Below, in pieces: positions 20,801 through 34,554 of a DNA stretch of 64,000 nt. The stretch covers positions 1-64,000 of the forward strand of contig MU831883.1 of the NCBI GenBank assembly GCA_029204225.1, given 5' to 3'. The notes beneath the pieces are model-generated. The model did no database searches and was not told where the DNA came from. It was given only the letters and a program-made list of their open reading frames with translations. How positions within the stretch are numbered: the first letter of the stretch is position 1; each line of letters opens with the position of its first letter. This DNA comes from Diphasiastrum complanatum (lineage: Eukaryota; Streptophyta; Lycopodiopsida; Lycopodiales; Lycopodiaceae). The translations under genes and the position numbers were made by a program.

Positions 20801-23800
20801 GAGCATATGACATGTCACGTTGACTAGTCAACTCTCCTACTTTTTAGGAGGTCAGTCCAACAACTCCGAATTAATGACCCAGTATCCTATACCCAAGCAA
20901 CATGCAACTCTGAGGCTCAGAAACATCATTAACAACTTCATTTACATTTCTGTTACAAAGGTCACCACAGGCTGGTGACTTAGCCACTTCTGTATTTACA
21001 AGAAGTACATCTATAAGTAAAAATAGTAAAAAACCGGGACAGGAGTAAAAGCTGTAACATCCCTTCCCCCCTCAGGTAACATCGTCCGCGATGGCAAAGC
21101 CAGGGTACTGTGCACACAGACTGTGCGCGGTCTCCCAGGTAGCATCAGAAAGAGGCCTGCCATGCCAAGCGACCAAGCACTCACAGATTAGACGGTTGCG
21201 TAAACGCCTCTCCCGCCTATCCAATACCCTCGCTGGCCCATGGGTTACTTCTCCCTGCTCCTGGAATGCAAACAAACCATCAAACAACAAGTTATCACCG
21301 TTATGTAAAACCCATTTCAATCTAGAAACATGAAATACAAGATGCACTTTACAAGTTTTAGAAAAATCTAACTTATAAGAAACATCACTGATTCTTTTAA
21401 CAAATTTCCAGGGCCCACAATAATGCGGGGACAACTTGTAACATTTTCCCGTCTTAAGGGTCTTAGAGTCCTTGGGTACTTGGAGAAACACCATGTCTCT
21501 CACCACAAACTCTCTAGGCGTGCGATGCTGATCAGCATATGACTTTGCTCGATCCATCGCTTGCCTAATATTAACCTTCACTAACTCAAGCATTTCATTC
21601 ATTTGAGTTAGAAAATTAGCCGCACTAGGCACTCTCTGAGGAATTCCTACCGTAACAGGGCTAGCTGGCCTAGATCCATAGTTAAGCTCGAAAGGACTCA
21701 TCTTAGTACTCACATTTTTCTTGTCATTGTAAGCAAACTCCAACAGTGGCAAGTACTTCTCCCACTGAGTTTGCTTATCCCCAACAAATGCCCTAAGCAT
21801 ATCCTCTAAGGTCTGGTTGACTCTCTCAGTTTGGCCATCCGTTTCAGGATGCTCCGTACTGCTCATTCTCAATTGGACTTCAAGTTTGGCCATAGCTGCA
21901 GTCCAAAAGTTTCCAGTGAATCGAGTATCCCTGTCAGACACTATGGATAACGACAATCCATGAAGACTGAACACATGCTCGATAAACAAATTAGCTACTC
22001 CAGCCGCATCAATCTTTTTACGCGTTGGAATAAAATGAGCCATTATCGTGAGTCTGTCAACTACGACCAAGATAGAATCATGCTGCAACTGCGTGCTAGG
22101 CAAGTTGGTGACAAAATCCATGGAGATACTCTCCCATCTTCCTTCTGGCACAGGTAGTGGGTGTAAAACTCCACGAGGTTTAATCCTTTCAGCTTTAGTG
22201 ACTTGGCACTTCAAACAGTGCGTCACGTAATGGTAAACATCTTTTTTAAGCTTAGGCCACCACGTAAGATCAACTCATAGGTCTTATCCACACCAGGATG
22301 ACCTGCACTAGGGCTATCATGACACAAATGGACAATCTTCTTACGTAGCTCCTCACAAGCTGGAATGAGAAGTTTGCCATCTCTTAATCATACCATCTTC
22401 TATGGTATATTTAAGGTAAGTGTGAGTCAAGAGACCAGAACTCTCATCTTGAGATTCTACTTGCGCAAGATTTGCCTCCCTCACAATTCCTTGACAATGA
22501 GGATCCTCTTGTTGAGCCTGTCTAATCTCAGCAATCAGGTCATTTTCTATGACCACAAAAGACATCTGATACAATATCCGAGATAATGCATCAGCCACAC
22601 GATTTTTGGCACCTTTCTTGTACCGAATTTCCATGTGAAATTCCTGCATCAACTCAGCCCACCTAGCTTGCCGCCCTCTTAGGTCCGGCTGGTTGCAAAA
22701 ATATCTCAAAGTGGTATGGTCGGTGTACACATAGAATTCCGCACCATACAAATAATGCCTCCATGCCTTCAAAGCGTGGATAATGGTAAACAACTCTTTC
22801 TCATGAGTTGGATAATTCTTTTGTGCAAGGTTGAGCTTCTTGCTTTCAAAGGCCACAAGCCTACCCTCTTGCATCAGAACTGCCCCAACGGCGATGTCAC
22901 TTGCATCCGTTTCTACGACAAATGGTTTTTGAGGGTCAACAATTTTTAAAGTGACAAAGTCAGCCACAGCTTGTTTCAAAGCATCGATACTTCGTTGCTG
23001 AACTTCTGTCCACTCTTTCCACTTATTTTTCTGTAACATATCGGTCAATGGTGCAGCTACGTGTGAATAATTCTTCACACCTTTACGATAAAACACAGCC
23101 AACCCTAGAAAGCTTCTTAGTGCCGTCAAGTCTGTAGGAACAGGCCAGGCAAGACGAACAGCAACTTTCTGTGGATCCGGTTTTATTCCATCTGCTGACA
23201 CTATAAAACCCAACTATCTTATTTCTTTTTTAAGCAATTCACTTTTTTTTATCATTAGCGAACAATGTATTTTCCCTCAAAGTTGATAACACAGTTCTTA
23301 GGTGATTAATATGCATAGTATCACCACAACTATAAACAAGTATGTCATCAACAAAATTAACCACAAACTTGCCCATAAACGGTCTAAGCACATCGTTCAT
23401 TAACATCATAAATGTTGCAGGGGTGTTAGTCAATCCAAAGGCATAACTAAAAATTCATAGTGTCCAAACCGAGTCTGGAAGGCAGTTTTATGCACATCCT
23501 CTTCTCGAACTCTCACCTGGTGGTAACCACTCTTTAGGTCAATTTTGCTAAACATTGTAGCACCATGGAGGGCATCCAAAAGATCATCTATACGTGGCAT
23601 AGGATATCGATGTTTAACAGTAATCTTGTTCAAGCCTCGATAATCCACACACATTCTCCAAGACCCATCCTTCTTTTTTACCAGAATGATCGGAGAGGCA
23701 AAGGGGGAGAAGCTAGGTCTTACTTGCCCCTTGGCAAGATAGTCCTCAATCATGCTTTTGACCTCTTCCTCCGCTTTCAGACTCATTCTATAAGGTGGTC

Positions 23801-26040
23801 TATTAACAGGAGATGATCCAGGAATTAACTCGATTCTATGCTCCACATTTCTCTTAGGGGGTAAAATAGATGGAAGTTCATTCGTGAACACATCTAGAAA
23901 CTCCTCCTTAATTTGGCGATTTAGGTCCTTAGTAAGATTAGTTTGTTCTTGACATACATCAAACTCATTAGCAGAAACAGACATATCATATAAGAAACAA
24001 ACATACATGCACTTACACTGAACCTTACGCAACTGCGTTGTCGTGATCAAAGGTCCTGGAGGCATATCAGGCTCTCCACGCAGGGAGTGAATCCTACCAT
24101 CGTGCTGGAACTCATACACATGAGTATCCCAAGCGATGTAGGCTTTCTTAGCCACATGCCAACAAATTCCAAGCACCACATCAAAGCGAGCCAAACGGGT
24201 AATCTCAAAATCTAACTCCTCAGTATAGCTCTGAATGGTTAGAGGCGTACCCATACCAAATGTCAGACTCCCTCTCTGATCTTCTCTTCAAACCTGGCTA
24301 GTTTCCTGCACATACAAGCATCAAATTACTTCTAACACAAGATGGAGCTGGCTGCTCCTGTGTATTTTGGCGGTTTCAAATCTTTAATTGTGGGCAATTT
24401 CCGCATCTTTGATGGTTGTTCGGCTTCTTTCTCAACTGTCACAGGCTCAACGGCTACCATAGCCATTCCACTAACCCTTTCAGGTTCCTGTGGAGATTTA
24501 GCCGACTTTAGTTGGTCGAGAATTTGTTGTAAAATCACCTCCATGGCATCCACCTTGGTTGCCACTTCTTCAATTCTCAAAATTTCTGTGCTTGCTCTTC
24601 CTAATGGATCCATATTTGCAATGTTGAGGGCTGTCCACTTGTTTAGAAGTCGAAATTACTGGCAAAAATGAGTTTACAACTCTCAAACCCTTTTTTCCTT
24701 GTATTTTGGCCCAAAAATCAGACCAACTTTGGATTGCTATAACTTTTCCGTGACTTGGACTTTTGTTTTTTGCTGTCCCAAGCTTCCAAAACTTGCAAAC
24801 CCTTGCTCTGATACCAAATGTCAGACTCCCTCTCTGATCTTCTCTTCAAACCTTGCTAATTTCCTGCACATACAAGCATCAAATTACTTCTAGCACAAGA
24901 TGGAGCTGGCTGCCTTGTCTCCTCCCAGCCTTTGCTGCATAGATTATGATGAGGAATGCCTCTCTCTAGGCTCACTTATCCAAAATCCTCAAGCACCCCT
25001 TAACCCTGACCCTTCCTAAATCTCGACACATGGCCAACTCCATGCACAGTCGACACTTGCCACTTGGCAATACCCTGACACATAGGCAAGTGAGTAGGCT
25101 AACATGTGTCACTCATCCTTTGGACCAAATGTCCCAATGGGCATGTGACGTGTCATGTTTGACCGGTCAACCCTGACATGTGTCACTCATTCACTGGACC
25201 AAGTGTCCCAGTGAGCATATGACATGTGTCACGTTGACTAGTCAACTCTCCTACTTTTTAGGAGGTCAGTCCAACAACTCCGAATTAATGACCCAGTACC
25301 CCATACCCAAGCAACATGCGACTCTGAGGCTCAGAAACATCATTAACAACTTCATTTACATTTCTATTACAAAGGTCACCACAGGCCGGTGACTTAGCCA
25401 TTTCTGTATTTACAAGAAGTACATCTATAAGTAAAAACAGTAAACAACCGGGACAGGGAGTAAAAGTTGTAACACTATGAGATCAAAGGACGATATCATT
25501 GCCTATTTCGAGACATGCCTACCACTCTACGCTCTCTCCTTGCCTATGAGGACCCACGATGTATCGCTCTGATGGTACGTGAGATGTTCATCCTACGGAG
25601 GGATTTATACGGGACACCCGGGCATTTTACTGCACAACCACTGATCACTTCATTTTTTACTAGGCGGAGATCGCGTGACTTAGCGCATGAGGACGAGGAT
25701 TATGTCACCAGACAACCTATGCAGAGACGTACTACTACACATGCTCATGCTCATAGACGACGCCGGCAGGCTCCAGTGTCTTCTCATGTTGTGGCTCACA
25801 TTACATCCTTTTACAGCAGCAGCAGCAGCAACAGCACAGCACAGTCTTGACATCTCGATACATATGATTATTATGCATAGACACACTCACATAGGTGTCT
25901 ACTTTAGTTTGTACTAGATGCTTTCTTTACTACAATTTTGGAGACATTTTATACGCTCCCATGGTTACCACACACTTGACATGTACTTCATTAGTCTTAT
26001 ATGCCTTTTGGCATGAAAAAGACATTAATAAAGCTTTCTT

Positions 26041-26095
<55 letters not shown>

Positions 26096-29000
26096 CTCGT
26101 TGCTCCAGCTATAGCGCCTCCTCTCCTTCGCGCTACTCGCAGAACTATCCTATGCCCCTGCTCTCCTACCCCACTCCCCCCCCTTGCTGCCACCTCATCC
26201 CCCCCCCCTCGCTGCTGCCACCTCAGCCCCCCTCCCCTTACTGCTGCCGCCACCTCAGCCTCCCCCCCCCTTTCAAGAGGACTTGTCAACATGCATGATT
26301 GCTTGTACTTCTCATGCCTTATGGTAACCTCCTCCTACTTGGTTAACTCAAATGAAATCACCCTCTAACACTAATCTCTCTCAGATCATGTCTTCTTTAC
26401 ATCCACAGTCTCATAGCTATGGTGGTCAGGCCTTCCCTACACATATTGTAGCACACCAATTTCCTCAGCATGAGCTTCTCTTTGCCTAGTATGGTTGGTA
26501 TTACTACCACTCATGATTATGCTCATGTATCTCCTATTACTTCTAAGAGGTTGATTCATGCTACTATGCTTACATGCCAGAGTCCTGCTTAATCCTGATG
26601 CATGAATCCTGATGCAGTGCCATTAGAGACATAATCAAAGGGTGTAGATGGTTAACAAAATGTTCTCAATGTCGTAGCTGACCAGGATATATGTCAGGTG
26701 CCACATGATGCTAAAGAGGTTCATGTAGATGCGGACACATATTTGACATTGGCCACAGGATATTGGATGAGATTCATGTACACGATCTAGATTCTACAAG
26801 GATTCCAGTTGTAGCAGAAGTTCTAGCTGGTACACATGATGCTCCAATTGTGGCAGGGGTTACATGGATAGATGGGCTGAATACCATCCCGGATCTTCTG
26901 TTGATTCTATTGCTTGAGGTCATGTGTGCTTGGATATATTAATTCATCATTTTTCATCTTTTCTTGCTATTGATTTAGATGCTATATATGGGCTTTGAGA
27001 TCCCTATGATGAGGCACATGTAGAGTTTGACCAACCATGTTCTGTATGTGCGGAGGACTTTTAGAATCAAATAGTTGCTTCATGTCCTCTGGGTTATCCT
27101 CTGATGCTTACTGTGACATCCCTATGATGAGGCACATGTAGAGTACCAACCATGTTCTGTATGTGCGGAGGACTTTTAGAATCAAATAGTTGCTTCATGT
27201 CCTCTGGGTTATCCTCTGATGCTGACTGTGGACTTTAGTCCTCTTGTTCTGATGATGGGTTTACACGTTGGTAATTTGTCAATTATTCTACAGTTGTGCC
27301 TAGTTAATGATGCTACTTTGTGTCATCACAATACTCTTCTTACATATGCTCTAGGTTACCATGATTATGTTTTCAAATCCTGATCGTTCTATAAGTCACC
27401 CCTTGTCTAGATATCTCTTGTTGGATACATTTGAGCTAGTTCTTGTGCACAATTCACATGTATGAGCCTTATGGATTGCTTGGAACTTCTACGTGAGGGC
27501 ATACCCACACATTCATATCACTATTATTTGGCATTCCCAATCTATTCGACTAGCTTTGAATGCATTGATGACATGTTGTACTGATGGTACTAGACAGTTT
27601 TGGTCCTTGCAGATTGCTTGGGGTATGTATACATTTTTCACTCCATTACTACCTACTAAATGACAATCAGAACAGCTCAAAAGATGAATTATGCTGCAAA
27701 CCATAACTACCAATAAATAAAGAGCACTCCAAAACAAGAAATGCAGTATCATACATGTAGATAGGTGGGAATTACGAAGACGTCTTCTAATGCAAGAAAA
27801 ATATCTGAAAGCTTCAATATCTAGTGCTACAGCTAGAGAGACCAGCAGAGGGTTAAAACCTGTTGATAGTAAATATTTCGCAGCTCTTCGGCGCGAACAG
27901 CATTCCCTTGTTGTTCCTCGAGTGCCACCCAAGATGTCCAAGTTGGTACATTCTGAGAATCTATGTTTAATGCACGTTTAAAAAGTGCCCTAGCCTTACC
28001 AGGGTTCCCATCACCACCTTCGAGAACTCCCCATAACTATCAAGAGAAAAGAAAACAAGATCATTTAAACAATCTCATGGATGATTTGCTCTTCAACTGA
28101 TAGAATATGAAGACCTGTTTGGTATAATTAACAGTCAATATGTTAAAAATCGAAAATAAATTTTGAATTTTGCTACACAATCTACAATGCATCTATTTTT
28201 AGCAATATCTCATACAAGGAAAACATGCTAATCTAAACTTTTTGTGGATAGTATTACTTAGCACCACAATTGACCTTCATAAAAAACGCTTAGGTGGATG
28301 CCATTTTAACAATTTTAGTTCAACAGTGTTCATTTTGAAAGCTGCTGTTTGCAGATTCTATTGGTCTCATGAAAAGTCTCGGCCCAGAGACAAGTCCTCT
28401 GGAAGCAACTGATCCCACTATGAATTTTTCAAAATTTGGCTCGCAACCAATGTTACAACCTGGATTCTTCCTATCTTTTGAAAGGCCATGAATGCAGATA
28501 TACACAACATTGTATAGCCATTCTTGTTGACTGTCAGATAGCAGTGCAACTTGCAAACATGTAATGTGCTCAAAAACTTGAGTATGAGGTGGGCGTCACA
28601 TACTTTTGACCACTCATGAAGATAATTGACCTTATTTGAAGAATAATATACAATATTTTTTGGCACTGATTTGTTGTGAGTGATGATTCATTCTCAAATT
28701 TGTAGCAAAGAGCTTTGTAGGGCTAGGAGGAAGCTTGCCCTACTAAGAGAGCACATTTTCAACATGTCTTACGGTTTCTTTTCACTTCGAGAAAACAAAT
28801 TCCAACTTCTTGTCCAGATTTCCATTTTAGAAATGAAAGAGACATCCTATATACATGATCTACCACTGGTTGCTGACCTTCTACAAGCTTCAGCTTGTGG
28901 CTTTGTGTCTCTTTTTGTGTGCAGGTCCAAAACAGTGGGTGTAGATCATTTCTGATAACTTGGCAAGGAGATCATTAAATTTTTAACTTTTAAATTTGCA

Positions 29001-32000
29001 GGAAGGCCTGTTTTAGTAAATTGTTAGGCAGTAGCTACTCATTTTCTATATACAGTGCCAGAAAGTAGGGAACTGGAAAATGAAACTATTTTTTAGTGAC
29101 GTGTTCACTTGTCCGAGACCATCATTCATTTAGGGTTTGGGCTTCCTACCAGGGAGTCATTGAAGGATCAACCTCCAAAACATCCATTTCTTGCCTAATT
29201 AACAATCTATTTAATAGCTTTCTATCATCTACATCATGTAATCTTATTTGAGGATCTTCATTTGAGGTAGCTTTGGTTGATGATGTAAAGTCTATTTGTT
29301 TGTTGTCCATCTCCCACAGTACCTAAATTATTTGAGGCAGTTGTGATAGTCTTTTTGCACTAACTGGCCTTAGTCTGATTTGATCAAGCGTTGAGACTGA
29401 TATTTGCTGCGTCGCAAGCCTTTTTAAGAGTATTTGAAACTAAGAGTGGCCTGATTTACTAAAGTTTATAATGCTCTTTGGTTGTCATCGACCACTAGCT
29501 ACTGATCACTTTTTTCTGAGTTACGAGGCATATAGGTAGACGATGATACTGCAAAATATAAGAGTCTAATTTCATCTAAAGCTAACAATAACTAAGGCAA
29601 TGCTAAGCTAGGAATAACTCTCCAAGTAATTTATCTACAAAATGAGAAGTCATGCCTACAGAGGGAGTTAAACCTAGGCGCCCAACAAGACTGATCAAGC
29701 TTATCTAAATGCTAAGTCATTACTTATAAGACCAAGTGACTTTATCCTACTCATAACAAGGCCCAAGCGATTCAACTCGAAAGCTCCAAGAGTACTGTGG
29801 GCTGAAGCAGTAGCTACAGCTACATATATTCAGAACAGGACAGGGAAGTCTGGTGTCCCTCACACGACACCACACGAATTATGGTGGGGTAGAAAGCCCA
29901 ACCTGTCTCACATCAGAATCTTTGGCTGTGCAGCTTATGCACATATCCCTGATAAGCTTCGAAAGAAGCTTGATGAGAAAGCTGAACAGGGATATTTGGT
30001 AGGATATGACAACAATTCGTCATACTACAGAGTCTACATGCCAAACACGAACATTGTGAAGACAGTGAGAGATGTCAGATTCGATGAGAGCAGAACGATG
30101 GCCAATGACGATCCTGTCAGCTATGAAGTTCTGGAAAGGCAGTACTATGATCTGCCACCAGCGACAGAGGGAGCAGAAGACAAACACGAAAACGAAGATT
30201 TTCTACTAGCAAATAGTAATAGATGAAGGGTCAAAGACCCAGTGCTCAATATAAGGTCCATAAGTGGCCTTTCTCCCCTCCAAAAGGCATTTTTCTCGAT
30301 GTCTATATAAGAAAGTGCTGATGCTAAAAATGAAAAGTTGCTGCAAAATCAATATACCACAAAATGTATATGCCAAAGGAACTATTGGGTATGTATATGA
30401 TGAACATGTCAACCAAAACGAATATTTTAGTAGAAGCCACAAAAATAAGAAACGTGTCGGCTGATCTATCTCACTCAACCCATGCAATGATAAAAATCAG
30501 AGGATCCATTCAAAAACAATAACATAGATTTCAAAAAACAAAAAATCTTAGCCAACCAGCACTACTTATGTCTCAACAGCACCCAAGCATAAGTTGCTTT
30601 TTGGGTTTCGACAGAATCCGAATTATTTTGAGTAAGTTAAGTGCTGACTACGAAGAAAATGACATTAACAAGGAGACCATAAAACCTAAACTAGAGCTAC
30701 CAAGACATAGATGAAATACAGACTACTAGAAACAATACAGAATACAACCTTAATACATTTAAGCGATATAACCAATAGTGTTTGTTGTACCACACAGCAA
30801 TTCCAAAAGTCACAGCTCCTACAATGTTTCAAAACATCAAAACTTATCTAGTATTACGTCTTGGGAGCGAGACAAAAAGAAGACCTTTTACCTGGAATGC
30901 ACGCACAGCATTCATATTTGTGCTATTTACAGATATAGACGTCTGAAATAGTTTTCGAGCAGCAACAAAATTTCCTTCTTTCCACTCCATCCAACCCCAA
31001 GCCTGCACAGAAATGTATAAGTATGGGCTCCATGCTTAAATGAAACAACCAAAATGACTAAGTCAATGCTCATCTCTAATGTTAGTAGTATAAACTCCTT
31101 AGTCAATCTATTTGCAAGATTTTTATAATATCAATTATAAGAAGGTAGAAAAAAAAAACCCAGGTGTTTTTCCAGCTAGTGACATGCCTGAAACACTTAA
31201 TACCATTCAAAGTCCAGTTGAATAACTTATGTTGACAGGTTAAAGAGTATCTTATGTATGTATGATAATTCTAGGCTATTCATACGCCATTACAAAGAAC
31301 ATGTTCAAAGGGTACTTACTAGCCATACAGGCTGATGGCTTGGATCAACTTTACTTGCACGTATAAAAAGATCTCGTGCCGCAGCCATATTTGAACAGTT
31401 ATACTCAAATAAACCAAAACTTTGTAGCATAACAGGATCTTGTGGGTTGAGCACAACTCCTTGCTTGAATAATTCTCGTGCCCGACTCATGTTACCCTCC
31501 TTAGCTTCAAACCGAGCCCACGCTTGGAAGATATAACGGTTTTTTGGACTTGCTCGAATCCCTCTCTGCATCAAATGGCTAGGATTTCATACAGATTGCC
31601 TTCTTATTTAACTTGCCTCTACTATATTTAAAATGTACCATAATCGAAATCAAAGGCCCAACTATACAAAATCATACGCACAAGATACAAATTCACCACA
31701 TTTTCTAACTTAGCAGAAAGAAAACCTAAAGATCTCAATTCCAAATGCCATAAACAGGGAAATGGTCACCAGAAAATGAGATACCCAAACTGCTCTATGG
31801 AACAAAAGCCTTCAAAATCATTCCATGAAATCCAGTATAAAAATAGGATGTTCAAGAAAGTGTAATAGGATACACTCAGTCTTCAATTGTATTCCATCTT
31901 TGTGTGACAACCTGAAACAATTTGTTATGCATTTAACTCTTCGTCCCTCATCCTTTGTGTCGAAAGGCAAATGTCTAGTAAGCAAATTTGTACTTGGCCA

Positions 32001-32522
32001 AATTGAGTTGGCGAAGCGGTTCAGCTGCTTTACGCCTTCGAGCTAAGCTCAAAGGATCTTTTATTTTTATGGATGAAGATCTAACACACACACAATGGCA
32101 AGCGAGGAAATTGGTCATTCATGAGGCCAATGCTAGGAATCAAAGAGTGGTCTTTATTGAAGGCAGCCTAAATTCTACGATAAAATTTCACAATAGGAAG
32201 TCGGGGATCCCAGGCACAACAGCCCGAGATCCCCTCAGCCATTACGAATTGGTTTTTGGAATTGTAACGGTGTGCTTTCATCTTCTTCAGCAGGAGTTAG
32301 TGAGTTTTATTCCTCCGCATAGCTGGTGGTTAAGCTATTGCTTTTGTACCCTCACTATAGCTGGAGGTTAAGCTTTGGTTTTTATTTCCAGTTTATCTCT
32401 GTTTTTTAGTTTTAGTTGATGGCAATAAGTCCGACATGGACACTACTCCTTTCACATGTACTTTTTCTTTGTCTTATGTGCCCAAGGGCACTCTATAGAC
32501 ATTAATATATTCTATTCTATTC

Positions 32523-32577
<55 letters not shown>

Positions 32578-34491
32578 AATCCCATGAATCTTGGTAATTA
32601 TCACACCATTATGATTGGGCATATCATTAATAAGTTATATGGCACCATCCACCAATCAACAGTCAGTTCTGAGGCAGAGTCTAGGAGATTACATGCATTG
32701 GGCCAGGCGGGTTTCAGGGCACACTACTCCACCACAGATCATATCTTCACCCTTTGGTCCATTATTGAGGAGGCTAGACACAGGAAAGAGCGGGTCTACT
32801 ATTGACTTCAGGAAAGCCTTCGACTCTGTTCCACGATCCCTTCTCATTTAGCGTCTACGTGATCTTGGTTTTTCTACTGACACGATCTTGGCAGTGATGG
32901 CACTATATGAGAGAGTCTTTGGCTGTTTTTGGAGTGACACCGGCATCTCAGATCATATCTGGGGCACTATTGGCGTCAAACAGGGTTGTTCTCTTTCTCC
33001 AACCCTGTTCGGGCTATATATTGACGAGCTTGACAGAGTCATTGAGGGATGTGGTGGCACAGGTTGCAGGCTTGGGAGTATCTTGATTACTATACTTTTA
33101 TATGCAGATGATTATACATAGATGAGCTTGAGCATGTTATATAAGTGCTGGAAGGGAGAGATGGTGACCTCATTATTACTATCCTATTATATGTGATGAT
33201 GTGGTTTCACTTTCGAGGATGAGGGAAGGCCTATAGCGGCATCTAGATGCGCTTCATTCTTTTTGTATATAGTGGGGATTGTCAATGAATGTGGCCAAGA
33301 CCAAGGTTATGGTGTTTAATACCTTCAAATCCTTCATGATATGGCAAGAGCTTTACTAGCAAAGTTTGCTATTCCCCCCATTCAGATTGAGGCTTTGTTC
33401 CATATTGTCACATTCATACAATGACTGTAGGATTTCCAGGGTGGAGACACACACTATGCTTTGTCATCATCCCGGCACTTACATTCTAAGGGACACTCCT
33501 CATGGTATTCCCAGGCTCATCGTCTTCTTTCCACAGTGGGTATTCAGATTACTAACCTACCTGCTGGTACTCATTAGTATATTCGAGGCCATCTGTACAG
33601 GACGTATCTCCAGAGCACTTGGCAAGGTCCACTGGGGGCGAAGACTGAGTTCTATCGTGCACAATTTCTATCTCGGGATCCAGCTAGGTGTCCTATAACA
33701 CCTAGGTTTTGGTGGAGAGTATCTCAAATAGACTGCGGATAGTGATGGGTCACTATCGGGTTTTCTTACACCATCTAGCCGTTGAGACTGGCAAATATAG
33801 TGGCACCCCACGAGAGGCTCGGATCTGTGGTATGCATGATACACATGAGGTAGAGGATGAGTTCCATGTTCTCTTCAGATGCACAACTTACTATGAGATC
33901 CGAGGGAGATATTACCACTTGTTTAGAGATCACCCTGTCACACTCTCTACCTTGATATGAGGATCCTAGATGTTTTTCACTGATGATTCGGGAGATGTCA
34001 GACTTGAGGATGGTGAGGGCTAGACACAGACCCCCCCTCCCCCCCCCCTTTGATATAGCTTAGCATTAGGGAGTGCTTGTACAGAGATAGGAGAGTAGTG
34101 ATTTTGATCGAAAGGCTAAGATTCCCAATGCTTCCATGCATAGACGGTAGAGACAGTGTAGATGTTCAAAGAGACAGCCAACCCATACATAGCCCACAGC
34201 TCCACGACAACAAAGACGACACCGCCAGCCCACTCAGAGACAAAGGTCCGCAACCCATTCAGTGGCAGTTTCACAGCTATACACAATTTTTTCACAAGAA
34301 GAGAGACATCTATTATATCATGATGGTGGACTGTGATTGTGCCAGCCATCTCACTATATTTAGTTTCTGTTTTTACAGTTATAGTTTCTTTTAGATGGTT
34401 GAGCTCTTAAGCTCCCACTATGCATACTTGACATGTACCTTTTATTAGTCCTATATATGTACCTTAGGGTATTCAAGGACATTAATAAAGA

Positions 34492-34554
<63 letters not shown>

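Larger units (their letters stand above)
20458..25474 (-). mobile_element. Chromovirus-type Ty3/Gypsy element, minus strand, HCF107 intron 7
   Basis: LTRs lie at 24819-25474 (656 bp) and 20458-21059 (602 bp, lacking about 54 bp of its outer end). The primer-site complement GCTCTGATACCA is at 24805-24816 and a polypurine tract abuts the other LTR at 21060-21074. Order on the minus strand: gag start, an ectopic LTR fragment, protease end, RT, RNase H, integrase, chromodomain-like C-terminus. It sits in a LINE 3' end: the sequence right of the LTR continues the LINE C-terminal frame. Confidence 0.9.

Noticed and set aside
27513-27941. 142-codon minus-strand frame
   Set aside because: It overlaps HCF107 exon 7 in another frame; the exon 7 frame matches the protein family and has proper splice sites.
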